From: JANQQN01 sp964519665
GTDB taxonomy: Bacteria > Myxococcota > Kuafuiibacteriia > Kuafuiibacteriales > Kuafuiibacteriaceae
Assembly (NCBI GenBank): GCA_964519665.1
Contig: CAZFIV010000005.1
Location: 106,170 to 170,169 of the forward strand
Length of the DNA stretch: 64,000 nt
Direction of reading: 5' to 3'
Shown piece after piece: positions 45,177-53,267 of this stretch. The translations under genes and the position numbers were made by a program. Under the pieces are notes generated by a model, which saw only the letters and a list, made by a program, of their open reading frames with translations, was not told the DNA's origin and ran no database searches. Within the stretch, counting starts at the first letter, position 1; every line of letters starts with the position of its first letter.

Positions 45177-45587
45177 TCAGGGAGTGGGTTGGGTCATCGA
45201 GAACCAATTGCCGAAGGGGTCTTTGAGGATCGCTTCGATGCCGTAGTGACGCTCGGTCGGTTCCGTCATGAATTCAACGCCCTTCGCTTTCAGGTCGGCG
45301 TAGGTCTGGCGGCAGTCATCGGTGCTGAACACGCCGGCCCCGAGCGCGCCCTGTTCCATCAGGGACCGGATCTGAGCGACGGTCTCTTCGGACATCATCG
45401 GGTTCGAAGACAGCTTCATCAGCACGATTTCCAGGTCGGGCTGGGTCTTCGGGCCCACGGTGACCCAACGAAAGCCTTCGATGTCGTTGTCGGTACGGAC
45501 TTCGAAACCGAGCTTGCCGACGTAGAAGTCGAGCGCGACCTCGTGGTCAGCGACGTAGATGGTGGCGTGCGAGAGCTTGGTGATCAT
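45177..45587 (-). CDS. VOC-superfamily (glyoxalase/bleomycin-resistance-like) protein
   Basis: 136 residues with two beta-alpha-beta-beta-beta modules: KLSHATIYVADHEVALDFYV at the start and ERHYGIEAILKDPFGNWFSM at the end. Putative metal ligands are His7, Glu near 53 (DLEIVLM) and Glu near 120. Substrate unknown. Its ATG overlaps the stop of a truncated AraC gene, and AraC-VOC pairs are common in bacteria, which suggests the regulator once controlled it. Confidence 0.85.
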   Translation of the reverse strand: MITKLSHATIYVADHEVALDFYVGKLGFEVRTDNDIEGFRWVTVGPKTQPDLEIVLMKLSSNPMMSEETVAQIRSLMEQGALGAGVFSTDDCRQTYADLKAKGVEFMTEPTERHYGIEAILKDPFGNWFSMTQPTP

Positions 45588-45982
45588 GGTGAAGCCAGCT
45601 TAACCACCGCGGAAAGACGTCGCTTCTCGAAAAGTCGCAATGGTAGCGGGCTGGCTTCGCGAGTCAGCGAATCGGGCGCCCGGCGGGGCCTCCGAGGATC
45701 AGCCCGCCGTACAGGCGTGCGAAGCAACACGGCGGACCGGACAGCGGCCGGACGAGACCTCGGCTGACCATCATCGGCCGTCTGCGCGTAGGTCCTCTTG
45801 AATGCGCGAATGAACTGGGAGCGAGACAGGTGCGCCTCGGCGGCCAGCTCGTCGAGTCCGAAGGGGGCGTCGAAGGCGCGATCGATGAGGGCGCGCACCC
45901 GTCGGATCCGTTCGTCGCGACCCCAGCGGGCGGTCTGGACCGCGTGCAGGACCGATGGCCAGTCGACCGCGGACACACTCAC
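45584..45982 (-). pseudogene. Truncated AraC-family regulator
   Basis: The N-terminal half of an AraC DNA-binding domain is clear: RVRALIDRAFDAPFGLDELA, then HLSRSQFIRAFKRTYAQT, one full helix-turn-helix. AraC proteins need a second HTH of about 45 residues. Here the frame turns into an Arg/Pro-rich stretch (DDGQPRSRPAAVRSAVLLRT) that matches nothing, and neither other frame of 45584-45790 supplies it. The start may be GTG 45982 or 45976. Frame remains open down to the four-base overlap with the VOC gene. Probably a remnant after an internal deletion or substitution. Confidence 0.6.
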
Positions 45983-46065
45983 CGTCCGACGGTGACGGCA
46001 ACCGCGGGGGAACGCAAGGGCGCTGGACACTTGCCCGGCGCGACGCCGCACGACAGCCTGTATTC

Positions 46066-47004
46066 GTGTCGGTGAACTCTCCCCACGACCGGCTGTTCTT
46101 GTATGCGTTCGAGAATTTGGAGGTGGCCTGCGAGGAGCTGAGGCACGTGCTTCCGACGGCGATCTGGGGGCAGCTCGACTGGCCAACGATGAGAGTCGAG
46201 TCCGGTCGCTTGGTCGAGGAAGACCTGTCGGAGCGGCACTGCGACATCCTCTATCGGGTCGAAGTCCACGGGGGGGGCGACGCGTTCATCTGGATCCTCC
46301 TCGAGCATCAATCGCGCAACGATCCGATGATGGGCCTTCGCCTATTGGAATACATGGTTCGAATATGGAGTAAGCTCCGCCGCAACCGGGGCCTTCCGGG
46401 CGGGCAGTTGCCGATGATCGTACCGGTCGTGCTCGGGCAGGGGCCGGGACAATGGACCTCACCGACCTCGTTTCGGCGCCTGTACGCGGGTCCGGGGCCG
46501 TTGGTCGAAGCCCTCCGGCCGCTCATACCAGACTTCATGTATATTCTTGATGACCTGACCACCCACGATGAGTTATCGTTATCTGCCCGGTCCGAGTCAC
46601 CGTTCCTACGGTTGGTGCTGTGGTCGCTCCGTAGTAGAGGGTTGGTGAACCCGGCGGTGAAACAGAGCTGGGTGACGGCCTTCCGCGAGTTGTGGCAGGC
46701 CGGGAAACAGGATGCGGCGTTGGCAGTGGTCAAGTATCACGTTGAGGTGTCCGAACAGCCGGTTCCGGTGGCGTTGGAAGCAGCCGCCGAAGCCGACCCA
46801 GATTTGGAGAGGTCCTGCATGACAATGTACGAGCGTTTGCAGCAACGAGGGGAAGCCGAGATGCTTCTGCGCCAGATCTCTTTGAAGTTCGGCGAGCCGG
46901 CCCCCGATGTCATGGCTCGGGTGCACAACGCGTCCCCGGATGAGCTTCATCGGTGGGTCGAACGAATCCTGACCGTCTCGTCTCTCAAAGAGTTGTTTGC
47001 CTGA
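46066..47004 (+). CDS. Rpn/YhgA-family PD-(D/E)XK nuclease, transposase-like
   Basis: 312 residues from a GTG at 46066 (GTG 46072 also possible); upstream frame is antisense of the AraC remnant. Sequence like SPHDRLFLYAFENLEVACEE, then HCDILYRVEV, FIWILLEHQSRNDPMMGLRL and LEYMVRIWSK is the signature of the Rpn family: a PD-(D/E)XK core with Asp in DILYRVE, the E-x-Q pair in LEHQS and a helical C-terminus. E. coli RpnA is a DNase that promotes recombination. These genes spread widely and often occur singly, as here. Confidence 0.85.
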   Translation: MSVNSPHDRLFLYAFENLEVACEELRHVLPTAIWGQLDWPTMRVESGRLVEEDLSERHCDILYRVEVHGGGDAFIWILLEHQSRNDPMMGLRLLEYMVRIWSKLRRNRGLPGGQLPMIVPVVLGQGPGQWTSPTSFRRLYAGPGPLVEALRPLIPDFMYILDDLTTHDELSLSARSESPFLRLVLWSLRSRGLVNPAVKQSWVTAFRELWQAGKQDAALAVVKYHVEVSEQPVPVALEAAAEADPDLERSCMTMYERLQQRGEAEMLLRQISLKFGEPAPDVMARVHNASPDELHRWVERILTVSSLKELFA

Positions 47005-47112
47005 CGCGCGCCGCTGAACCCGTCGTCTTCAGCGAACGCCGGCCGGTCGCCGCCATCGACCACCGCGGCTCGCCACGGCCGTCTCCTGCCAGCCAGACCA
47101 CCGTGAGCGCTC

Positions 47113-47982
47113 CTACGGGTAACGTCCGGCCGCAACGCGAGGCCTGTCGCCCACATCGAGGTACGTCGCGATATCCGTTAATCCGGCTTGCGAGAGCAAC
47201 TCGGCCAGCTGGGCGATCTGATCGGGTGCGGCTTCCAGCACCACCTGGGCGTTGTTCGCGAGGACCGCCGGCATCTCGCGGAGCAGCCGTCGATAGAGGT
47301 CGAGGCCATCCGGGCCGCCGTCGAGGGCGAGGTGGGGCTCGAAGAAGCGAACGTCGGGCATCAGGTCGTCGATGTCGGCGGTCGGAATATACGGAAGGTT
47401 GGCGACCAGAAGATCCACCGGTATGCCTTCGGCCGGCAGGCCGCTCACAAGGTCACTGTCGCAGATGACGACTCGGTCGGCGAGACCCGTTCGCTCCGCG
47501 TTCAGCGCCGCAACCGCGCGGGCGGCCGCCGAAGCCTCCAGAGCGAATACGCGGGCGCTCGGCCGTTCGTGCGCTAGGGCCAGAGCCAAGCAGCCGCTTC
47601 CGGTGCCAACGTCGACGATGCGTTCGATGGCGCTCGACTTGCACCGGTCGAGCGCCACTTCGATGACCGTCTCGGAATCCGGTCGCGGAATCAAGCAATC
47701 TCGATTGACCGTCAGGTCTAGGCTCCAGAACTCTTTGTGTCCGACGAGGTGGGCGACCGGTTCACGGCGGGCCCGCCGAGCGACCAGCTGCTTGATGGCG
47801 GCCAACTCCGGCCCCTGCAGCGGCTGGTCGAAGCGCGCATAGAGCATCACCCGCTCCGTCTTCAGCACGTGCGCCATGATGACCTCGGCGTCGAGCCGGG
47901 GGGTGGCGAGGCCCTTGTCTGCGAAGTAGCCCTGAATCCACTGCAGGGCTCGCAGCAAGGTCCAGCGATCCGGTTCGTCCAA
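47113..47982 (-). CDS. prmC: Peptide chain release factor N(5)-glutamine methyltransferase
   Basis: 289 residues. Methylates the Gln of the GGQ motif of release factors. N-terminal helical domain (LLRALQWIQGYFADKGLATP), then SAM motif IVDVGTGSGCLALALA and the substrate motif VANLPYIP, where the first Pro of the usual NPPY is Leu. The TTG at 47982 is chosen: it follows the prfA stop by four bases and gives normal family length; upstream sequence is antisense of prfA. Same operon as its substrate gene prfA. Confidence 0.9.
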   Translation of the reverse strand: MDEPDRWTLLRALQWIQGYFADKGLATPRLDAEVIMAHVLKTERVMLYARFDQPLQGPELAAIKQLVARRARREPVAHLVGHKEFWSLDLTVNRDCLIPRPDSETVIEVALDRCKSSAIERIVDVGTGSGCLALALAHERPSARVFALEASAAARAVAALNAERTGLADRVVICDSDLVSGLPAEGIPVDLLVANLPYIPTADIDDLMPDVRFFEPHLALDGGPDGLDLYRRLLREMPAVLANNAQVVLEAAPDQIAQLAELLSQAGLTDIATYLDVGDRPRVAAGRYP

Positions 47983-47986
47983 CGTG

Positions 47987-49054
47987 TCAGTTCTCTTCTT
48001 GATTGAGGGCCTGGGCCTGGGCGTGGGTCCGTAGGGCCGTGACCAGCGGGCCAAGGTCTCCGCTCATGATCTTGGGCAGATTATGAACGGTGAGGTTGAT
48101 CCGGTGGTCGGTGACCCGATCCTGCGGAAAGTTGTAGGTCCGGACCTTCTCGGACCGGTCGCCGGTCCCGACCATCGATCGGCGCTGTTCTCCCCGCTCG
48201 GCGGCGGCCTTGGCGCGTTCGAGCTCGTACAGCCGGGCTCGCAACACCTTCATCGCCTTGGCTTTGTTCTTGTGCTGAGACTTTTCGTCCTGGCATTCGA
48301 CGATCAAATTGGTGGGCAAGTGCACGATCCGCACCGCCGAGTCCGTCGTGTTGACGGACTGACCGCCGTGGCCCGACGCCCGTTTGTAGTCGATGCGGAT
48401 CTCTTCAGGGTCGATCTGGACGTCGACTTCTTCCGCTTCCGGCATGACCGCGACGGTCACCGTCGAGGTGTGGATTCGACCCTGCGACTCGGTCGCCGGA
48501 ACGCGCTGCACTCGGTGCACGCCACCCTCGAACTTCAGGTTCGAATAGACATCGTCGCCGCTGATGGTGCCGATGATCTCTTTGAATCCTCCCACCGACC
48601 CCGGGCTCGCCGTCATCAGCTCGACCCGCCAGCCGTGCTCGCTGGCGTACCGCTGGTACAACTCGAACAGCTCGCCCGCGAACAGAGCCGCTTCGTCACC
48701 TCCGGCGCCGGCCCGGATCTCGAGGATCACGTTCTTTTCGTCGAGCGGGTCTCGCGGCAACAGGGCGAAGTTGAGATGCTCCCGAAGCGTCTCGATTCGG
48801 GGGGTTAGCTCTTTGATCTCGCCCTTGGCGACCTCTCGCATCTCTTCGTCGTCTTCATCGAGGAGCTCCTTGGCCCCTTCGAGCTGCGATTCGGTGTCGC
48901 GTAGCTCTCGGTACAGCTCGACGACTTTTTCGAGCCGAGCGCGCTCCTTGCCGAGCTTGGTGATGGCGTCGATGTCCTGGGCCACGGAAGGATCGGACAT
49001 CTGCTGGGTCACCTCTTCGAATCTGCGCTCTACTTCTTCGAGTTTTTCTAACAT
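47987..49054 (-). CDS. prfA: Peptide chain release factor 1
   Basis: 355 residues. Codon-recognition tripeptide P-A-T (RVPATESQGRIHTSTVTVAV) marks RF1, which reads UAA and UAG. The catalytic GGQ is in ASGHGGQSVNTTDSAVR. Its surroundings are GHGGQSVNTTD where the usual form is GAGGQHVNKTD, so three flanking residues differ. N-terminal coiled-coil domain and domain 4 complete. Upstream of prmC by four bases. Confidence 0.96.
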   Translation of the reverse strand: MLEKLEEVERRFEEVTQQMSDPSVAQDIDAITKLGKERARLEKVVELYRELRDTESQLEGAKELLDEDDEEMREVAKGEIKELTPRIETLREHLNFALLPRDPLDEKNVILEIRAGAGGDEAALFAGELFELYQRYASEHGWRVELMTASPGSVGGFKEIIGTISGDDVYSNLKFEGGVHRVQRVPATESQGRIHTSTVTVAVMPEAEEVDVQIDPEEIRIDYKRASGHGGQSVNTTDSAVRIVHLPTNLIVECQDEKSQHKNKAKAMKVLRARLYELERAKAAAERGEQRRSMVGTGDRSEKVRTYNFPQDRVTDHRINLTVHNLPKIMSGDLGPLVTALRTHAQAQALNQEEN

Positions 49055-49139
49055 GGCTCAATCCTTGGTTGCGGTCGCGATGGTCGGCGCCAGGGGTGCG
49101 CAGCGGCGGTGCGCGGGGCGGAAGGGGGGGCGAGCAGCG

Positions 49140-50423
49140 CTAATGGACGGGGGCGGTCGTGAGGCCGGCCGTCGGCGTTGATGGTAAGGCTTCGAGAACC
49201 TCGTCGAAATTTCGAAAGACCACGACCTCGCCATTCGAAGGGTCCGCGCTTTGGACGGCCACGGAGGCCGTCGAACGCCGGTCGGCTTCGACCAGCTCTC
49301 GGTCGCGTCGCAGCGCGGCGCGCATGGCCGCAATGGCGATCTCGAGCTGATGATCGTCGGGCTCGCGAGTGGTCAGTCGCTGCATGAGACGCCCCGGAGT
49401 GACCAACAGTTGAACCCACCACTGCTGCGGATGGCGAGCCGCGAAGCGATTCACTTCGTAGGCCAACCCAGCGAGGGGCAGCATCAGCGGAATCTTAATG
49501 AGGATCATCGCGAGGTGGTTGAACAGCGCGATGTCGGAGACCTTCGGAATGAACGGGAAGACCGCTGCGAACATGAAGATCGACATCACCAAGACGAACA
49601 GCACGAAGCTGGTGCCGCAGCGCGCGTGAAACGTGGTGAACCGGCGCGCGTTCTCGAGGGTCACGGGCAGCCCGTTTTCGTATACGTTGACGACCTTGTG
49701 TTCTGCGCCGTGGTACTGGAACACCCTGCGAATCTCGGGAATCATCGAGATCGCGGCAATGTAGCCGACGAAGATCGCCAGCTTGAACACGCCGTCGAGC
49801 ACGTGAAAGCCGAACGAGTCGACGGTGCTGCCGGCGCCGGTCAACTTGCCCGCCCCCCACGCCAGGAGGTGCGGTAGCCCGACGAACAGGGCGATCGCGA
49901 ATGCGAACGATACCGCCATCGTGCCCCAGCTCCCATCCGACGGCGACGGGTCCGACGGCGACGCGTCCGATGGCGACGGGTCCGATGGCGACGGGTCCGA
50001 TGGCGACGGGTCCGATGGCGACGGGTCCGACGCCACCGATGCGGCGCCGGGTGATTCACCGGGGGGCGGGGCCTCACCCTCCGCGGCTTCGGTGATCGGG
50101 GCGGTTTCGGTCGCGGCCCGAGAGGCGGGGGCGGCCGGCCTCGCGTCGACGTTCGTCGTGGGCCCGCTGGCGCCGGCCTGGTTGGCCGAGAAGTTCAGCG
50201 CCTGCATGCCGTTGTAGACGGACTCGGCCAGCACCACGGAGCCTCGAAAGCCGGGCCACCGCAGGAACCGCCAGCGCTCCCAAATGGAGGTCCAGGCGTC
50301 TTCGCGCACCGCGATCGTGCCGTCGGCGCGGCGCACTGCGACCGCCATGCACCGAGGGGCGCGCATCATGACGCCTTCGATGACCGCCTGGCCGCCGACG
50401 TAGGGTTGGTCTGACTCGCTCAC
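49140..50423 (-). CDS. DUF1385-family membrane protein
   Basis: 427 residues from GTG 50423, which has a GAGGAG site close upstream. Begins YVGGQAVIEGVMMRAPRCMA, the DUF1385 hallmark, followed by helices WGTMAVSFAFAIALFVGLPH, GVFKLAIFVGYIAAISMIPE, the conserved YHGAEHKVVNVYE, FVLFVLVMSIFMFAAVFPFI and LAMILIKIPLMLPLAGLAYE. This protein family often sits next to prfA/prmC, as here; its function is not known. Between the N-terminal domain and the first helix lies a Ser-Asp-Pro repeat that other members lack. Gap to prfA is 85 bases. Confidence 0.88.
   Translation of the reverse strand: MSESDQPYVGGQAVIEGVMMRAPRCMAVAVRRADGTIAVREDAWTSIWERWRFLRWPGFRGSVVLAESVYNGMQALNFSANQAGASGPTTNVDARPAAPASRAATETAPITEAAEGEAPPPGESPGAASVASDPSPSDPSPSDPSPSDPSPSDASPSDPSPSDGSWGTMAVSFAFAIALFVGLPHLLAWGAGKLTGAGSTVDSFGFHVLDGVFKLAIFVGYIAAISMIPEIRRVFQYHGAEHKVVNVYENGLPVTLENARRFTTFHARCGTSFVLFVLVMSIFMFAAVFPFIPKVSDIALFNHLAMILIKIPLMLPLAGLAYEVNRFAARHPQQWWVQLLVTPGRLMQRLTTREPDDHQLEIAIAAMRAALRRDRELVEADRRSTASVAVQSADPSNGEVVVFRNFDEVLEALPSTPTAGLTTAPVH
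49936..50025 (-). repeat. 15-bp tandem repeat within DUF1385 gene
   Basis: Six 15-base units (TCCGAYGGCGACGSG on the plus strand) starting at 49936, 49951, 49966, 49981, 49996 and 50011. They encode (SDPSP)-type pentapeptides on the minus strand, with one Pro-to-Ala variant. In frame, so copy-number change would only lengthen or shorten a flexible linker. Confidence 0.92.
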
Positions 50424-50503
50424 GAACTCCTCATAATATGGAGTCGACGGCGACGTCGACAAGTCGATTCGGCCCGGTGTCCTCCGCCTCGAGCCGGCGG
50501 ATC

Positions 50504-51529
50504 TCAGACGGGATCGGCACGAAAACCAAAACGTTCGCCGAAGCCTTCGGCGGCCGCGCCGGCGAGGTCGGCGGTGTCGGCCAGGGCGTGGTCGTCGTCG
50601 ACTTCGACGTAGGTCACAAGTTCGGCCGGCGCGGCCGAGACGACCTCGGCCACCATCGATGCCGGAACGACGTCGTCGTTTCGCCCCTGCAAGATATAGG
50701 TCGGAACGTTCAACGCCGGCCGACCCGGGTGGTGTCGGGCATCCTCGAGCAGGCCATAGCCGATCTCGGCCTGGCGACCGTACCCGTAGTGCTCGACCTC
50801 CGTGGTGCCCGTCTCGGCCCACGCCCGAACCGTGTCCTCCCCGTAGCGTGTTTGAATGCGGTCCGCGAACTCGAACGCGGGTGCCATGAGCACCGTCGCG
50901 ACGACCCGGGGCTCGTCTCGTTGGAGGAGAGCGGCGAGATAACCACCCAGGCTAGAGCCGATGATGATCGTTCGGTCGCGCAGCAGACGCCGAACCCGCC
51001 TCAGCGCCCGGCTGATGGTCAAATGGGTGAAGTCGTCTTCGTTGAGATCGGGGACCGACACGGACCAGCCTCGGCGCCGAAGCGGCGGAACGACGATGGT
51101 CGCCTTTTTCGAGAGCGGACTGGACGCGAAGCCGTGCAGATACACGAAGCCGTCGGGGCCGGTGCTCGAGGGGAGGGCCGGTGCGACGAAGGTCGGGGTC
51201 GAAGAAGCGTTCGAAGCGTGGCTCGAGCCTGGATGATGGGCCCGGATGGTCTCGATCAGCCCGACCACGTCGATTCCTAGGCACGCCGAGCGACCTATGC
51301 GCTCGAGGTTGGCAAGTGCCTTGTCGAGATTCTTCCGGACGCCGGGCGCCACCCCTTGCTGATGTTTGTGAACGGCGGCCGCGACCTGAATCAGCGCTTG
51401 CAAGAGGTGCTTGTCGTCGCCTTCGGCGCTCAGCCACACCGGTTCCCAGACTTCGTGAGCGTCCCAAGCGGCGCCTTGCTGGTACAAGCGCAACCCCTCA
51501 TTGATCTGCGCGTAGCGGTCGTACCTCAC
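50504..51529 (-). CDS. Fusion of a DUF309 helical domain and a YqiA-like alpha/beta hydrolase
   Basis: 341 residues. The first 100 hold a DUF309 domain, recognised from YQQGAAWDAHEVWEPVWL and KHLLQALIQVAAAVHKHQQG. After a Ser/Ala-rich linker (about 100-122) comes an alpha/beta hydrolase of about 215 residues with YLHGFASSPLSKKA, nucleophile GSSLGG, acid strand LQGRNDDVVP and late His DDDHAL, the YqiA/UPF0227 pattern of esterases. The two are usually separate genes. It overlaps NAD kinase upstream (ATGA). Substrate unknown. Confidence 0.85.
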   Translation of the reverse strand: MRYDRYAQINEGLRLYQQGAAWDAHEVWEPVWLSAEGDDKHLLQALIQVAAAVHKHQQGVAPGVRKNLDKALANLERIGRSACLGIDVVGLIETIRAHHPGSSHASNASSTPTFVAPALPSSTGPDGFVYLHGFASSPLSKKATIVVPPLRRRGWSVSVPDLNEDDFTHLTISRALRRVRRLLRDRTIIIGSSLGGYLAALLQRDEPRVVATVLMAPAFEFADRIQTRYGEDTVRAWAETGTTEVEHYGYGRQAEIGYGLLEDARHHPGRPALNVPTYILQGRNDDVVPASMVAEVVSAAPAELVTYVEVDDDHALADTADLAGAAAEGFGERFGFRADPV

Positions 51530-52395
51530 GGCCGAACCAGACGCAGCGGGCGTTCGTGCAGGCCGATGACCAGCTTTTCGCCGAAAGGAATGGGATACCG
51601 GCGGTGGGATCCATCCAGGTAGACGCTGGCCTGCTGGGAACGGTTTTCAATGGTGAGCTCTTCGTTTTGAAGAACCGCGCTCTTGTATCGGACCGCGGCG
51701 CCTGGTGGCGCGTACGGTTCGCGGACTTGGAGCGCGAACTGCTTGGCACCGAGCGGTAAGATCGGTCCGCCGGCGGAGGCCAGGGCGGACGTGCTGCCGG
51801 CTGGGGTCGACACCCACACCCCGGACGACCGTTGCAGCTCCTCGCCCTCGGGCCATCGGAGCTGGTACCGACACATGACGGCCGGGTTGTCGGTGCAGAA
51901 CAGGACGTCGTTGAGCACGGGGCCTCCCAGGGACTCGTCGCCGATCTGGGCTCGGAGGCGGTGGACGATCCGAGGCTGGAGGGATCCGTTGGCCAGTTTG
52001 TCGAGGGTATCGTCGAGGGTGGCCGCGAACGCCCCCGTCAGATAGCCCACCGAGAAGCGAGGGGCCGAATTGACGCCGAGAACCGGCGTGTCATCGGTGA
52101 CCACGTGAGACACGCCGAGGACCATGCCGTCGCCACCCACCGTGAGGACAGCGTCGACGCCCTGGATCGGCTTGGGAGGCATGGTGGTCTGGATCGTAAA
52201 ATCCATGTGGCGGCGCTCGAGCACCTCCCGGACCAACCGCAAGGACACCATGTGCTGCTCGTGGGCCGGCTGGATACCCGAAACCGACGGATGTTTCTGC
52301 GCGATCATGTCGAGCATGCGGCGGGCGCCCGGCGACGGGTCTTCGCGCAGCAGCTGGAGCGACGTGAGTTTGGCGACAACGAGCACTCGCTTCAT
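51526..52395 (-). CDS. nadK: NAD(+)/NADH kinase
   Basis: 289 residues. Phosphorylates NAD to NADP. The substrate motif GGDG is at 87-90 (VLTVGGDGMVLGVSH), followed by the ligand loop LNDVLF where most family members have NE, and the conserved VSTPAGSTSALASAGGPI. Overlaps both its neighbours by four bases, in an operon Nudix-NAD kinase-hydrolase, so NAD(P) metabolism and nucleotide clean-up are made together. Confidence 0.87.
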   Translation of the reverse strand: MKRVLVVAKLTSLQLLREDPSPGARRMLDMIAQKHPSVSGIQPAHEQHMVSLRLVREVLERRHMDFTIQTTMPPKPIQGVDAVLTVGGDGMVLGVSHVVTDDTPVLGVNSAPRFSVGYLTGAFAATLDDTLDKLANGSLQPRIVHRLRAQIGDESLGGPVLNDVLFCTDNPAVMCRYQLRWPEGEELQRSSGVWVSTPAGSTSALASAGGPILPLGAKQFALQVREPYAPPGAAVRYKSAVLQNEELTIENRSQQASVYLDGSHRRYPIPFGEKLVIGLHERPLRLVRP

Positions 52396-53090
52396 GCCGA
52401 CCTCTCGTTCCGGTCGGTCCCGGCGTTCAGAAGAGTCTCATACAGGCGTCGCAGCGCGATCTCGGTCTTGGCGTCACACAGCAGGACCCGCTCGTCGCCG
52501 GCGGAGGGAGGGCCGGCCGGCAGCGTCAGGGCATCCTCGAGCGTCAGCGCGATCAGCCGGGCGCCTTGTTCCATCGCGCTCCCATCGGTGGGGGCCGCGG
52601 GCAGCGGGGTGTCGAGGGTGTCGGCGGGGACCGGCGCGGCCGCGACATGGATCAGCTCGGTCAGCACGCCCGGGCTCGGATAGAACGGCCCTCCCAGGAT
52701 TTGAATGGCGGTCTCGGGCACCTCGAGCCCGGTCTCCTCGACGATCTCTCGAGCCGCCGCGCGGGACGGCGGCTCGTCGCCCTCGATGATGCCGGCGACC
52801 ACTTCGGTCACCAGCGCGGCGCCACATGCCACGAATACCGGGTATCTCATCTGTTGGCGCAGGATGACTCGGCTACGGCCGGGCTCTGAGTCGGGAATGT
52901 AGAGTGCGACGGCGACCGCGTCCCGCCGACGGGGCCCGCGGTCGACAAAGTCGGCGATGAACGGTTCGGTCCGCGTCCCGTCGGACAGACGGCTCTTGGC
53001 GCGGTGCCGATAACGGCGAAGAAAACCTTCGACGGGGGAGGCGATCCCAGACACGTCTTGAACGAGCTCGACGTCCACCACGTAGGGCAT
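52392..53090 (-). CDS. Nudix hydrolase
   Basis: About 232 residues from ATG 53090; a GTG six codons upstream (53108) is also possible. A perfect Nudix box GIIEGDEPPSRAAAREIVEE followed by TGL fits Gx5Ex7REUxEExGU. Preceded by RRRDAVAVALYIPDSEPGR and ILRQQMRYPVF, as in ADP-ribose pyrophosphatase-type enzymes, which need a dimer and clean up ADP-ribose. First gene of the NAD-kinase operon. The much longer open frame above it (to 54392) is antisense of ygfZ and not coding. Confidence 0.85.
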   Translation of the reverse strand: MPYVVDVELVQDVSGIASPVEGFLRRYRHRAKSRLSDGTRTEPFIADFVDRGPRRRDAVAVALYIPDSEPGRSRVILRQQMRYPVFVACGAALVTEVVAGIIEGDEPPSRAAAREIVEETGLEVPETAIQILGGPFYPSPGVLTELIHVAAAPVPADTLDTPLPAAPTDGSAMEQGARLIALTLEDALTLPAGPPSAGDERVLLCDAKTEIALRRLYETLLNAGTDRNERSA

Positions 53091-53267
53091 GGCTGGCGGT
53101 TTGGTCACGCCTTCGGGCAGCATACATCGGGCCGTTCGGCGCTTGAAACGACGACCGGGAAGACAGCTCGAGGCTGACACAAGGGCGTCCGATTTAGGCC
53201 TAGGGTTAGCTTGTAAACGACTTGCCGCGAGAGGTTTTGAAGCGCAGACCTCGTAAAGGGAGCCTCG

